This document shows positions 1 to 6,039 of a stretch of 6,571 nucleotides of DNA, piece by piece (positions within the stretch are counted from its first letter, which is position 1; every line of letters begins with the position of its first letter). Source of the stretch: Spirochaetaceae bacterium (lineage in GTDB: Bacteria; Spirochaetota; Spirochaetia; Treponematales; Breznakiellaceae); NCBI GenBank assembly GCA_031257995.1, contig JAIRNN010000021.1, forward strand, positions 1 through 6,571, in the 5' to 3' direction. Both the position numbers and the translations under genes were made by a program. Below the pieces are notes generated by a model. That model was not told the DNA's origin, searched no databases, and saw only the letters and a list, made by a program, of their open reading frames with translations.

Positions 1-2
1 CG

Positions 3-166
3 GATGAAAAGACGGCGAAGGGAAAAACGAAGAAAAGGGGGCGCGAATACCGTGCCGGCGTGAACCGCGCGGCCGGGGTGTTGAAGGATCGGCTCGCCGG
101 GCTGCTGATAACGGATGACGGTCTTGCCCGGAAATACTTATACCGGGAACCGGTAATGGAGATACG
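3..166 (+). other. Possible 3' tail of an upstream gene (unresolved)
   Basis: From base 3 the third forward frame is open, and for about the first 45 codons it has G+C-rich third positions like the real genes downstream. The peptide is basic at first (KTAKGKTKKRGREYRAG) and then looks ordinary (VLKDRLAGLLITDDGLARKY). No family was recognised. The frame meets no stop before it enters nadK at 498, which is odd for an upstream gene, so the true 3' end cannot be placed. Frame 1 offers a competing tail that stops at 61-63 but is almost purely Arg/Lys. The end given here is simply where a new RBS-led ORF begins. The region may have been rearranged by the repeat that follows. Confidence 0.25.
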
Positions 167-289
167 ATGGCGGATAGTACCGGTACGGCCGAACTGCGGA
201 GTGACAAGAAAAGAATATCTGAAAAAACCGCATTTTCATCACAATCACAAATCAAACTGTTGGCTGGGGGGATTATACCATTCTGTTAA
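167..289 (+). CDS. Small ORF, 40 residues, unknown function
   Basis: ATG at 167 is preceded by GGAG at 158-161 with a 5-base spacer, a good ribosome binding site. The product starts MADSTGTAELRSDKKRISEK and ends AGGIIPFC before TAA at 287-289. It is hydrophilic, rich in Ser, Thr and Lys, with no signal peptide or membrane segment. The stop falls where the intergenic repeat begins, so this could be the surviving N-terminus of a gene cut by that repeat, a genuine small protein, or chance. It lies in a different frame from the possible upstream tail. No homologue was recognised and it is below any reliable coding-potential threshold. Confidence 0.25.
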   Translation: MADSTGTAELRSDKKRISEKTAFSSQSQIKLLAGGIIPFC

Positions 290-317
290 CTTGTTGACAG
301 GGGGATATCTCCCTCTC

Positions 318-395
318 GCTTCAGACTTGCTCCGGGCCTGCCGACCCTCCGCAATTCTTACGCTACCCCCTCTCTTAGGGGCTTCGCCCCTAAGA
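318..395 (-). repeat. Dispersed intergenic repeat, copy 1 (with hairpin)
   Basis: Read on the minus strand, this stretch has a strong hairpin (bases 373-395, a perfect 10-bp stem with a 3-base loop), then AGGGGGTAGCGTAAGA (356-371), then a degenerate G+C-rich tail. The same 16-mer occurs on the plus strand at 3507-3522, again after a TTAGGGG-type partial hairpin and before a similar GCRGAGGG...GGCCCG tail, so the similarity extends well beyond 16 bases. There is no T-run on either side of the stem, so it is not a standard intrinsic terminator. It sits between the 40-codon ORF and nadK. Confidence 0.6.
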
Positions 396-497
396 TCCCG
401 CTGCCCCGCCCAAAATATCAGTGATTCCAAATTTAACCGCGGTAAATGGTACGAGAGAGCCATAGACGCAGGCGGCTTTGCGCGGTATAGTTATGGG

Positions 498-1421
498 GTG
501 AAGGCGTTTCTCATTATCAACCGGCACAAAGCGCATACCTCTGTTCTGGCATCGGATATGAGCGGACGGTTGCGGGCGGAGGGAGTCCAGACGGAGATGT
601 TGTTCTTTGATTTCCAAAAGGGCGCGTTGAATGAGGCGGAGTGGCGCGGGCTGGCAGGGCGGCCGCCTGAGATTGTGTTCAGTATCGGCGGGGATGGGAC
701 GGTGCTGTTCGTGGCGCGGGAGTTTGCCCCGCATAACGTTCCGATTCTGCCGATTCACATGGGGACGACGGGGTTTATGGCGGCAGCGGACGGCGGCACA
801 TGGATGCCGGTGTTTCAAAGCTGGGTGAAAGGGGAGGCGGCGCTGTCGCGGCGGATGATGCTTGATGTGCGGGTCGAGCGGCAGGGGGAAACGGTGTTCA
901 AGGCGTGTACCCTGAATGACGCGGTGATTTCTTCCGAGGGGATTGCCAAGGTGATTCGTCTCAACGTGCGGGGCAGTATCGGCAAGGACGGCATGGTTTC
1001 CGATGTCAGTCTAGGGAGTTTTCGGTCTGACGGGCTCATCGCGTCAACGGCAACGGGTTCTACCGCGTATTCGGCGGCAGCGGGCGGGCCGATTCTTGAT
1101 CCTGAGATGGAGGCGATTATTATCAATCCCATATCGCCGTTTACGCTGGCCAACCGGCCCATTGTAACGCCGCCTGCGGAGCGCGTTGTGGTGGAGGTCG
1201 AGGCGGAACAGCGATCGGGCGTTATTCTGACGATAGACGGGCAGTTGACGGAAAAACTGCTGCCGCTTGACCGGATCGTTATCAAGAAGGCGCAGTACAA
1301 GGCAATATTGGTCGGTTCCGGGCGCGAGGTGTTCTACCGGGCGCTCCGGGGAAAACTCGGCTGGTCGGGAGGGGAGGACACACCGCCTTACCAGCAAACG
1401 GGGGCGCCGGATGCTTCTTGA
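498..1421 (+). CDS. nadK: NAD kinase
   Basis: A cytosolic enzyme that phosphorylates the 2'-hydroxyl of NAD (ATP or polyphosphate as donor) to give NADP, the only de novo route to NADP. The 307-residue length is typical. Family motifs appear in order: GGDGT at residues 64-68 (nucleotide loop with the catalytic Asp), LNDAVI in the middle, TATGSTAYS at 184-192 with GGPILDP just after, SPFTLANRPIV from residue 213, and TIDGQ at 245-249. The frame is open far upstream, but family similarity begins at VKAFLIINRHK, so GTG 498 was chosen as start; its RBS is weak (a G-run only). The stop overlaps the recN start by 11 bases, which suggests coupled translation. The C-terminal ~20 residues (GGEDTPPYQQTGAPDAS) look like a disordered tail. 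Confidence 0.96.
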   Translation: MKAFLIINRHKAHTSVLASDMSGRLRAEGVQTEMLFFDFQKGALNEAEWRGLAGRPPEIVFSIGGDGTVLFVAREFAPHNVPILPIHMGTTGFMAAADGGTWMPVFQSWVKGEAALSRRMMLDVRVERQGETVFKACTLNDAVISSEGIAKVIRLNVRGSIGKDGMVSDVSLGSFRSDGLIASTATGSTAYSAAAGGPILDPEMEAIIINPISPFTLANRPIVTPPAERVVVEVEAEQRSGVILTIDGQLTEKLLPLDRIVIKKAQYKAILVGSGREVFYRALRGKLGWSGGEDTPPYQQTGAPDAS

Positions 1422-3111
1422 ACTTTCCATACGGAACTACGCGCTCATCGATAACCTCAATCTGATCTTTGACGGGGGCTTCACGATCCTCACCGGCGAA
1501 ACAGGCGCGGGCAAGAGTATCATCGTGGGGGCGCTGAGTTTTATCCTGGGGGGAAAGGCGGGTGCCGATGTTATCCGGTCGGGAACGGACGAGGCCTCGG
1601 TGTCCGCCGTGATCGGTGTCGCGAAGGATAACGCCGACGCGCGTTCGTGGCTTGCCGAGCGCGACATCGCCCTTGATGACGGGAAGCTCTTCGCGCGCCG
1701 CCTTATCAGGGCTTCCGGGCGGTCGTCCATCTATATCCAGAACGTTCCTCAGTCCTTGCGCGATCTGGGCGACTGTATGGCGTTGTTGTTCGACCTGCAC
1801 GGGCAGCACCAGCACGAAAGCCTTATGCGGCCTGAAACCCACCGGCGTTATCTAGACCGTTTCGCGGGACTGGTGGACGAGGCGGCATCGTACAACAGGG
1901 TCTTTTCCCAGCTTGCGGAAAAGAAAAAGCTGCTTGAATCCTCGGAAAAATCGCAGTGGGAGCGGGATACCCGCATTGATATGCTGAAATACGCGGTGGA
2001 CGAGATCGCCGAGGCGCGGATACGACCCGGTGAGATGCGGGAACTCGCACTTGAGTCCGCGCGGCTCTCCGGTTATGAGAAACTTGCGGGGTTTGTGGAA
2101 CAGGGGGCGGGATTCTTCTGTGAAGAGGGCGCCTCGGTGCTGAATCTTGCGCGAAAGGCCCGTTCTCTCATCGACTCGGCGGCGGGGATTGACGGCGCGC
2201 TTGGCCCCTTGCAGAAGCGTATTGCCGATCTTTACTACGAGGCAGAGGACATCGCAGGGGAACTCCGTTTCTATGGGCGCGGCCTCTCGTTCGACCCCGA
2301 CCGCTTGGAAGCCGTGGAAACCCGGCAGGCCAAGTTGCAAAAGCTCAAGAAGAAATACGCGCATGACAACGAGGCGCAGACCGAAGAACAGTTGCTTGCC
2401 TACGCCGCCGCCGCTGACGCGGAGATCGAGACGCTCTCCTCGCTTGACGCGAACCGCGACCGCTTGGCCGCCGAGATCAAGGCGTTGGAGAGAGAAATTG
2501 TCGCCCGCGCCGCCTCGCTCACGGCCCGGCGGAAGGAGAAGGCCGCCGCGTTAAGCGATTCGATTATGGCGATTCTCACGGCGCTGGGGATGGCGGGGGC
2601 GCGGTTCGCCGTGTCGCTGGAGCCCAAGGGCGAGGGGAAAAAGGTGTACGGGCCGTGGGGCGCGGACGAGATCGAGTTTCTCATCTCGGCCAACAAGGGG
2701 GAGCCGCTTAAGGAGCTTGCCCGTATCGCGTCCGGCGGCGAACTTTCGCGCATCATGCTCGCCATCAAGTCCGTGCTGGCCGGTCCCGCGTCGAACGGGC
2801 CCGACACGATCGAGACGCTCGTGTTTGACGAGATCGACACCGGCATCGGCGGCGAAGTAGCGGTATCGGTGGCGCGGTACCTCGCGGATCTGTCGAAGTC
2901 CAAGCAGCTTTTCTGTATCAGCCATCTTGCAAGTATCGCCTCAAAAGCCGATAATCATCTCAAGGTGGAAAAACAAAATGCGGGCGATCGGGTCATCACA
3001 ACGGTCAAGCCGCTTGAGGGGAACGAGCGGAAAACCGAAATCGCGCGGATGCTCTCAGGCGGCGAGGGCGAAATCGCCCTACAACACGCAGGGGAGTTGC
3101 TCGGCTTCTAG
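1411..3111 (+). CDS. recN: DNA repair protein RecN (SMC-like ATPase)
   Basis: A cytosolic SMC-type ATPase that acts early in recombinational repair of double-strand breaks, helping to organise DNA ends for RecA. It is 566 residues long, normal for the family. Visible parts: N-terminal MLLELSIRNYALIDNL, Walker A GETGAGKS at residues 29-36, the RecN-typical DLHGQHQHE at 128-136, a long charged coiled-coil region at about 150-400, the ABC signature SGGELSR from residue 441, Walker B LVFDEIDTG from residue 470, and an H-loop region FCISHLASIASKAD. Many RecN proteins have HLPQVAA at that last site; HLASIAS is a variant, possibly lineage-specific. ATG 1411 gives the family N-terminus directly. The start lies inside the end of nadK, so the two are almost certainly one transcript. 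Confidence 0.97.
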   Translation: MLLELSIRNYALIDNLNLIFDGGFTILTGETGAGKSIIVGALSFILGGKAGADVIRSGTDEASVSAVIGVAKDNADARSWLAERDIALDDGKLFARRLIRASGRSSIYIQNVPQSLRDLGDCMALLFDLHGQHQHESLMRPETHRRYLDRFAGLVDEAASYNRVFSQLAEKKKLLESSEKSQWERDTRIDMLKYAVDEIAEARIRPGEMRELALESARLSGYEKLAGFVEQGAGFFCEEGASVLNLARKARSLIDSAAGIDGALGPLQKRIADLYYEAEDIAGELRFYGRGLSFDPDRLEAVETRQAKLQKLKKKYAHDNEAQTEEQLLAYAAAADAEIETLSSLDANRDRLAAEIKALEREIVARAASLTARRKEKAAALSDSIMAILTALGMAGARFAVSLEPKGEGKKVYGPWGADEIEFLISANKGEPLKELARIASGGELSRIMLAIKSVLAGPASNGPDTIETLVFDEIDTGIGGEVAVSVARYLADLSKSKQLFCISHLASIASKADNHLKVEKQNAGDRVITTVKPLEGNERKTEIARMLSGGEGEIALQHAGELLGF

Positions 3112-3332
3112 CCGCCCCGCAGGGAAGCATGTATATGTCGTATATTTATGGAAGAAAATTAATTAACCGCGAAGGCGAATAAGGATGGCGGTTGCTGATG
3201 AGACAATCTATCGGGTTTACAGGCGGTAGTCAAAACAGACGGATTGGCGATAAGACGCATATCTATCGGTAAAAACCTTCTGCGCCTTCAGTACCGCAGT
3301 GCCGAAGCTGGTATCCAAGTGTCGCCTTTATT

Positions 3333-3407
3333 GGCACCGCACCTGTTGCATAACCGCACTAACGCCCTCAATGTTTCGGGCGTGGCAAATGGGTGCCTTT
3401 GCGGTTA
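3333..3407. repeat. Structured repeat, hairpin copy 1
   Basis: The core is a 6-bp stem ACGCCC/GGGCGT (3362-3367 with 3378-3383) closing the 10-base loop TCAATGTTTC. Two alternative outer pairings exist: GGCACC at 3333-3338 with GGTGCC at 3392-3397, and TAACCGCA at 3351-3358 with TGCGGTTA at 3400-3407 (8 bp). The same loop and a covarying stem recur about 268 bases downstream, so this is a repeated structured element rather than a single chance hairpin. Its strand and function are unknown. Confidence 0.55.
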
Positions 3408-3462
3408 AATTCAGCGGTATCTGTGTTCGTCTGCGATTAATCGGAATTAAAGCCGTGATTCA

Positions 3463-3560
3463 GTGCGGGGTTTTAGGGGTGGAACCCGGGGCTGCGTCTT
3501 TTGGGAAGGGGGTAGCGTAAGACTATGCAGAGGGCCAACGGCCCGTAGCGAGGGCTCGAC
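3463..3560 (+). repeat. Dispersed intergenic repeat, copy 2
   Basis: This is the plus-strand counterpart of the repeat before nadK. The exact 16-mer AGGGGGTAGCGTAAGA lies at 3507-3522, preceded by TTTTAGGGGTGGAACCC and followed by TGCAGAGGGCC...GGCCCG. Relative to copy 1 the 16-mer is intact, while the upstream hairpin is diverged and about 10-15 bases longer. The two copies bracket the nadK-recN pair in opposite orientation. Confidence 0.6.
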
Positions 3561-3597
3561 GGGGCTTGTTGCTTTCATCTGTGGCGGGGCATTTTTT

Positions 3598-3661
3598 GGC
3601 CCCCACACCGTGTTGCGGAAATGCCAAAACGCGCTCAATGTTTCGCGCGCGGCATAGGGTG
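3598..3661. repeat. Structured repeat, hairpin copy 2
   Basis: The loop TCAATGTTTC (3635-3644) is identical to copy 1. The stem is CGCGC/GCGCG (3630-3634 with 3645-3649), extended by ATGCC at 3621-3625 pairing with GGCAT at 3651-3655. Compared with copy 1, one stem pair has changed from C-G to G-C with both sides altered, while the loop is unchanged. A second small G+C-rich hairpin (about 3581-3606) lies just upstream. Confidence 0.55.
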
Positions 3662-3672
3662 TTCCCCCTCCT

Positions 3673-3714
3673 TAACTTGAAACGAGTAATTTGAAACTGG
3701 TAACTTAAAATGAT
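3673..3714. repeat. Three tandem 14-base units upstream of the 3728 gene
   Basis: Units TAACTTGAAACGAG (3673-3686), TAATTTGAAACTGG (3687-3700) and TAACTTAAAATGAT (3701-3714) are exactly contiguous with a period of 14. The shared pattern is TAAYTTRAAAMNRN. The array ends 13 bases before the GTG start and abuts the RBS, so it occupies the promoter or leader position. It could be an operator array, a promoter that varies by unit number, or simple repeat expansion. Confidence 0.6.
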
Positions 3715-3721
3715 AGAGAGG
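3715..3721 (+). promoter_or_regulatory. Ribosome binding site for the 3728 gene
   Basis: AGAGAGG ends 6 bases before the GTG start. It decides the start: no in-frame ATG with a comparable RBS lies nearby, and the ATG ten bases downstream is in another frame. Confidence 0.6.
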
Positions 3722-3727
3722 TAAAAA

Positions 3728-4525
3728 GTGGCGGGAAATGAAGAACAGTATTATCTGGATAAGTGTAAGCCTTTTCAGGCGGTTATCGGCGGCCTTCTCC
3801 AGAAGGAAAGCGAGATCCTTGACGCGAGTCGGAGCGACCCGGCCAATGCGGCGGGTAAACTTTTCGGTCTCTCCGACGAGATGCTCAACTTGGCCTCTTA
3901 CTATTTTATTTTCAACAGTTTGTCCCTGACGATTCTCAAGAACCGCAGCGAGGAGGCGTTGAACGAGGCGCGAAAAACGATCTACAAGGCGGTTATCTAC
4001 CTTGAAAGCAATGTGACGGGAAGGGTTTCCGCATCGTACAGCGAATACGAGGTGCATACGAAGGGGCTCGCCGGTGTGGTTGATGCGCAAAGCCGCCTCA
4101 ATATGGTGAAAAAGCTGGGGTTTGCGATTGATCTTCTGGAAGAGGCATACGGAAGCAATTCCAAATGGAAGTGGTCGTTTGTCGAGCTTGAGGGGAGGTT
4201 CGCGGCGGTCGCGAAGAATATGCTTGAACTGTCCAGCATCGTTGCCAGCCTCGATCCCCGATCGGACGCTTACGAGCCGACAACGCGCCACCTCGCCATC
4301 GTGAAGCGGCTTCTTGCCGATGTTTCCGCCCAGTACCGCGACCGTCACAACCTTTTCACCAAACGAGTCGAGGATTTGCAAACCGCGCGGAATTTTCTTG
4401 ACGCGCTGCGCTATCTCCATACGACGCTGGGCGAATCGGCTGAAGCGGACATTGTAAAAAAACAGTCCGACCTCTTCGAGGCAAGGATCAACAGTGAACT
4501 TGAAAAAATGGCGAACAATGGATAA
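3728..4525 (+). CDS. Helical protein of unknown function, 265 residues
   Basis: I do not recognise this family with confidence. The GTG start has a good RBS (GAGAGG ending at 3721, 6-base spacer). The product begins VAGNEEQYYLDKCKPFQAV (initiator read as Met) and is predicted to be almost wholly alpha-helical with many Lys/Glu/Leu heptad-like stretches; the ends FEARINSELEKMANNG look like a terminal amphipathic helix. It has no signal peptide, membrane segment or catalytic motif, and only one cysteine (residue 13). A Trp-rich patch (KWKWSFVELEGRF) lies near the middle. It appears cytosolic, perhaps a structural or binding protein. Codon use matches nadK and recN, so it looks native. It probably has its own promoter, given the 615-base gap from recN. 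A 261-residue open frame on the other strand (3635-4420) is treated as its shadow. Confidence 0.85.
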   Translation: MAGNEEQYYLDKCKPFQAVIGGLLQKESEILDASRSDPANAAGKLFGLSDEMLNLASYYFIFNSLSLTILKNRSEEALNEARKTIYKAVIYLESNVTGRVSASYSEYEVHTKGLAGVVDAQSRLNMVKKLGFAIDLLEEAYGSNSKWKWSFVELEGRFAAVAKNMLELSSIVASLDPRSDAYEPTTRHLAIVKRLLADVSAQYRDRHNLFTKRVEDLQTARNFLDALRYLHTTLGESAEADIVKKQSDLFEARINSELEKMANNG

Positions 4526-4533
4526 CGAATAGT

Positions 4534-4551
4534 GATAAACGCATAGAATTA
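4534..4551. repeat. 18-base repeat, copy 1
   Basis: GATAAACGCATAGAATTA is identical to 6279-6296 in the same orientation. The downstream copy covers the stop codon of the partial transposase. This copy begins 9 bases after the stop of the 3728 gene and may be a remnant of the same insertion-sequence end. Confidence 0.6.
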
Positions 4552-4712
4552 GCTGCTAAGGCTGGCTAAACAGGAAGCAGTCCACGACAATTTTCTGTGA
4601 CGGCGTGTCGAGAGGCACTGTTGAGGGCTGGCAAAACAGAGGAATTGGCGGTAAAACGGCGATATGCACCTGCCGACACAATACCTAAACAGTACTCGTC
4701 CCAACGAGCAGG

Positions 4713-4850
4713 CCCATTTAGTATATCAGGTTGCAGGAGAACCGTTGTCTGTGGGCGACGTTGCTACACGAAGGCGGCAAAGCCGCCGGAAAGTTGCATA
4801 GCCACGCACAGACAACGGTTCTCCTGCTTCGACAAACCATCCTAAATGGG
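4713..4850. repeat. Long palindrome downstream of flaB
   Basis: Two perfect 21-base arms (4733-4753 and 4807-4827) are inverted copies. An apical GGCGGC-AAA-GCCGCC hairpin (4773-4787) shares their centre, base 4780. The 19 bases on each side between arm and apex still match at about 8 positions in register, and an outer pair CCCATTTAG/CTAAATGGG (4713-4721, 4842-4850) extends the symmetry. The whole thing is therefore one decayed palindrome of about 138 bases. It begins 12 bases after the flaB stop codon, so the flaB transcript would carry it as a 3' structure. No T-run follows, and no target-site duplication was seen at its edges. Confidence 0.8.
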
Positions 4851-4862
4851 ATAGTGAGTACC

Positions 4863-5723
4863 CTACTGGAGCAGGGACAGCACGGAGTTTGTTCTCTGGT
4901 TTGCCTGGGCCAACATCGCGGTGCCGGACTGGGTGAGGATCTGGTCGCGAACATAGCTCACCATTTCTTGGGCTATGTTGGCATCGCGGATGCGGGATTC
5001 TGCCGCTTGCAAGTTTTCACTGCCTGAGTCGATACCCCGAATCGCGTGTTCAAGCCGTACTTGATAGGCTCCAAGATCGGCCCTTTGCTTGCTGACCAGT
5101 TTGAGCGCGCTGTCGAGCGTACCGATTGCGCGGTTGGCATCCTCCGGGGTAAGCAGGTCAAGTGGCGACGATCCGCCAGGAGCAGTAATTCCTAGTCCCG
5201 CCGTGGTCATCGTACCGATAAACACCTGTTCGCGCTGGTCTATGTTGGCACCGATGTGGAACCACATGGACGAGGTAACGGTGTTTCCTCCGGTGGCCTG
5301 CGCGAAGCGTCCCGTGAGCAGATTCATGCCGTTGAATTGGGCGTGGCTTGCGATGCGGTTTATCTCATCGACAAGTTGCGACACCTCGACCTGAATCTGC
5401 GTCCGGTCTTCCGCTGTCCAGATGCCGTTTGCGGACTGAACCGCAAGTTCACGCAGCCGCTGCAATATGTCCTGCGTTTCCTGAAGATATCCTTCGGTTG
5501 TCTGGATGAAGGAAATACCGTCGGCAGCATTTGCGGATGCCCGGTTGAGTCCCCGAATCTGGGAACGCATCTTCTCGGAAACGGCGAGCCCTGAAGCGTC
5601 GTCCGCTGCGCGGTTAATGCGGAAACCGGAAGAAATTTTCTCCAGCCCTTTGGTGAGCGAGCCTTCGGTTACCCCCAAGCTGCGCTGCGCGAACATCGCA
5701 CTAAGATTGTGATTGATAATCAT
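4863..5723 (-). CDS. flaB: Flagellin, FlaB type (periplasmic flagellar core)
   Basis: Structural subunit exported by the flagellar type III system to form the core of the spirochaete periplasmic flagellum. The 286 residues match the usual FlaB size. The N-terminus MIINHNLSAMFAQRSLG and the following DDASGLAVSEKM (residues 41-52) and RSQIRGL are the D0/D1 region. The middle SMWFHIGAN and FIGTMTTAGLG are characteristic of spirochaetal FlaB. The C-terminus IAQEMVSYVRDQILTQSG followed by MLAQANQ forms the partner D0 helix. No large variable outer domain is present and there is no signal peptide, as expected. ATG 5721-5723 has a near-perfect RBS, and a sigma-28 promoter lies about 50 bases upstream. 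It appears monocistronic. Spirochaetes usually have several flaB paralogues, so the number cannot be assigned here. Confidence 0.97.
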   Translation of the reverse strand: MIINHNLSAMFAQRSLGVTEGSLTKGLEKISSGFRINRAADDASGLAVSEKMRSQIRGLNRASANAADGISFIQTTEGYLQETQDILQRLRELAVQSANGIWTAEDRTQIQVEVSQLVDEINRIASHAQFNGMNLLTGRFAQATGGNTVTSSMWFHIGANIDQREQVFIGTMTTAGLGITAPGGSSPLDLLTPEDANRAIGTLDSALKLVSKQRADLGAYQVRLEHAIRGIDSGSENLQAAESRIRDANIAQEMVSYVRDQILTQSGTAMLAQANQRTNSVLSLLQ

Positions 5724-5728
5724 GTCAT

Positions 5729-5735
5729 CCTCCTT
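5729..5735 (-). promoter_or_regulatory. Ribosome binding site of flaB
   Basis: AAGGAGG on the minus strand with a 5-base spacer to the ATG, close to the ideal anti-Shine-Dalgarno match and consistent with a highly expressed structural protein. Confidence 0.9.
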
Positions 5736-5773
5736 GATGAGTGATTTGTTTCCGTTTTAGAATTACATCACAA

Positions 5774-5801
5774 TTATCGGCACTTTTTCACAAAAACTTA
5801 A
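5774..5801 (-). promoter_or_regulatory. Sigma-28 (FliA) promoter of flaB
   Basis: On the minus strand TTAAGTTT (5794-5801) and GCCGATAA (5774-5781) are separated by 12 bases. The second box is an exact match to the flagellar sigma-28 -10 element and the first is close to TAAAGTTT; shifting by one base gives the usual spacing of 11. Transcription would start around 5767, giving a leader of roughly 43 bases. This places flaB in the late flagellar gene class. Confidence 0.88.
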
Positions 5802-5817
5802 TGATTTTGTTTAAATT

Positions 5818-6004
5818 GAGGCTGTATTACAACCTCGCATTGCGGTTTGGGCAGAGTTTTCCTGCGGTCATCTTGGCCGGGACGCTTGAGGCTTGCTGTA
5901 CCTCCTTTTTGGCCGTGATCCGGGGGCGTTATCTGGACGGGGACGCGGGTTTGGGGGTTATCTTTAACGAAAGACGGTTTCTGGTTGCCTTTCCATTCGT
6001 CCGG
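5818..6004. repeat. ~190-base direct repeat, copy A
   Basis: Bases 5896-6004 match 6120-6228 at 102 of 109 positions (about 94%). Weaker similarity continues upstream to a shared GAGGCTGT start (5818-5825 and 6040-6047). The left end is also an imperfect 19-base palindrome (5818-5836), about 17 bases upstream of the flaB -35 box. Both strands have open frames here, but none has an RBS or a recognisable product. Confidence 0.75.
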
Positions 6005-6039
6005 TCTGTTCCCCTATGGGGGAATAGAAAATTGATAAT

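Larger units (their letters stand above)
3112..3727. other. Repeat-rich intergenic region after recN
   Basis: About 615 bases with no convincing gene. It starts with A+T-rich sequence after recN (a weak 6-bp AACCGC/GCGGTT pairing at 3165-3170 and 3188-3193, no T-run). It then holds two related hairpins (3333-3407 and 3598-3661), a second copy of the dispersed repeat (3463-3560), and three 14-base tandem units before the next gene (3673-3714). Around 3401-3450 the text GGTATCTGTGTTCGTCTGCG resembles degenerate intergenic filler repeats remembered from other bacteria (recollection, not a search). Short ORFs here have no RBS or recognisable product. Confidence 0.7.
4526..4862. other. Gap between the 3728 gene and flaB
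   Basis: The two flanking genes converge here, so the region should hold both transcript ends. No intrinsic terminator with a U-run is visible. It holds an 18-base repeat shared with the insertion-sequence end (4534-4551), a stretch distantly similar to 3222-3262, a 5-bp hairpin CTCGT/ACGAG (4695-4708) and the long palindrome centred at 4780. ORFs crossing the palindrome have no RBS and no recognisable product. Confidence 0.6.

Noticed and set aside
294..299. TTGACA as a -35 box for nadK
   Set aside because: No plausible -10 box lies 16-18 bases downstream; the surrounding bases belong to the repeat.
373..395. Strong hairpin as an intrinsic terminator
   Set aside because: Neither strand has a T-run after the stem.
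60..497. N-terminal extension of NAD kinase to a GTG at 60 (453 residues)
   Set aside because: Family similarity starts at GTG 498; the extension crosses a hairpin-bearing repeat and has no NAD kinase features.
3299..3520. Short plus-strand ORFs in the recN downstream gap
   Set aside because: They run across repeats, have no RBS and no recognisable product.
3635..4420. 261-codon open frame on the minus strand
   Set aside because: It is antisense to the 3728 gene, lacks an RBS and reads as compositionally odd; the plus-strand gene has an RBS and a coherent helical product.
4597..5027. Short plus- and minus-strand ORFs crossing the palindrome after flaB
   Set aside because: Both arms of the palindrome are read as protein and there is no RBS; they are by-products of the repeat.
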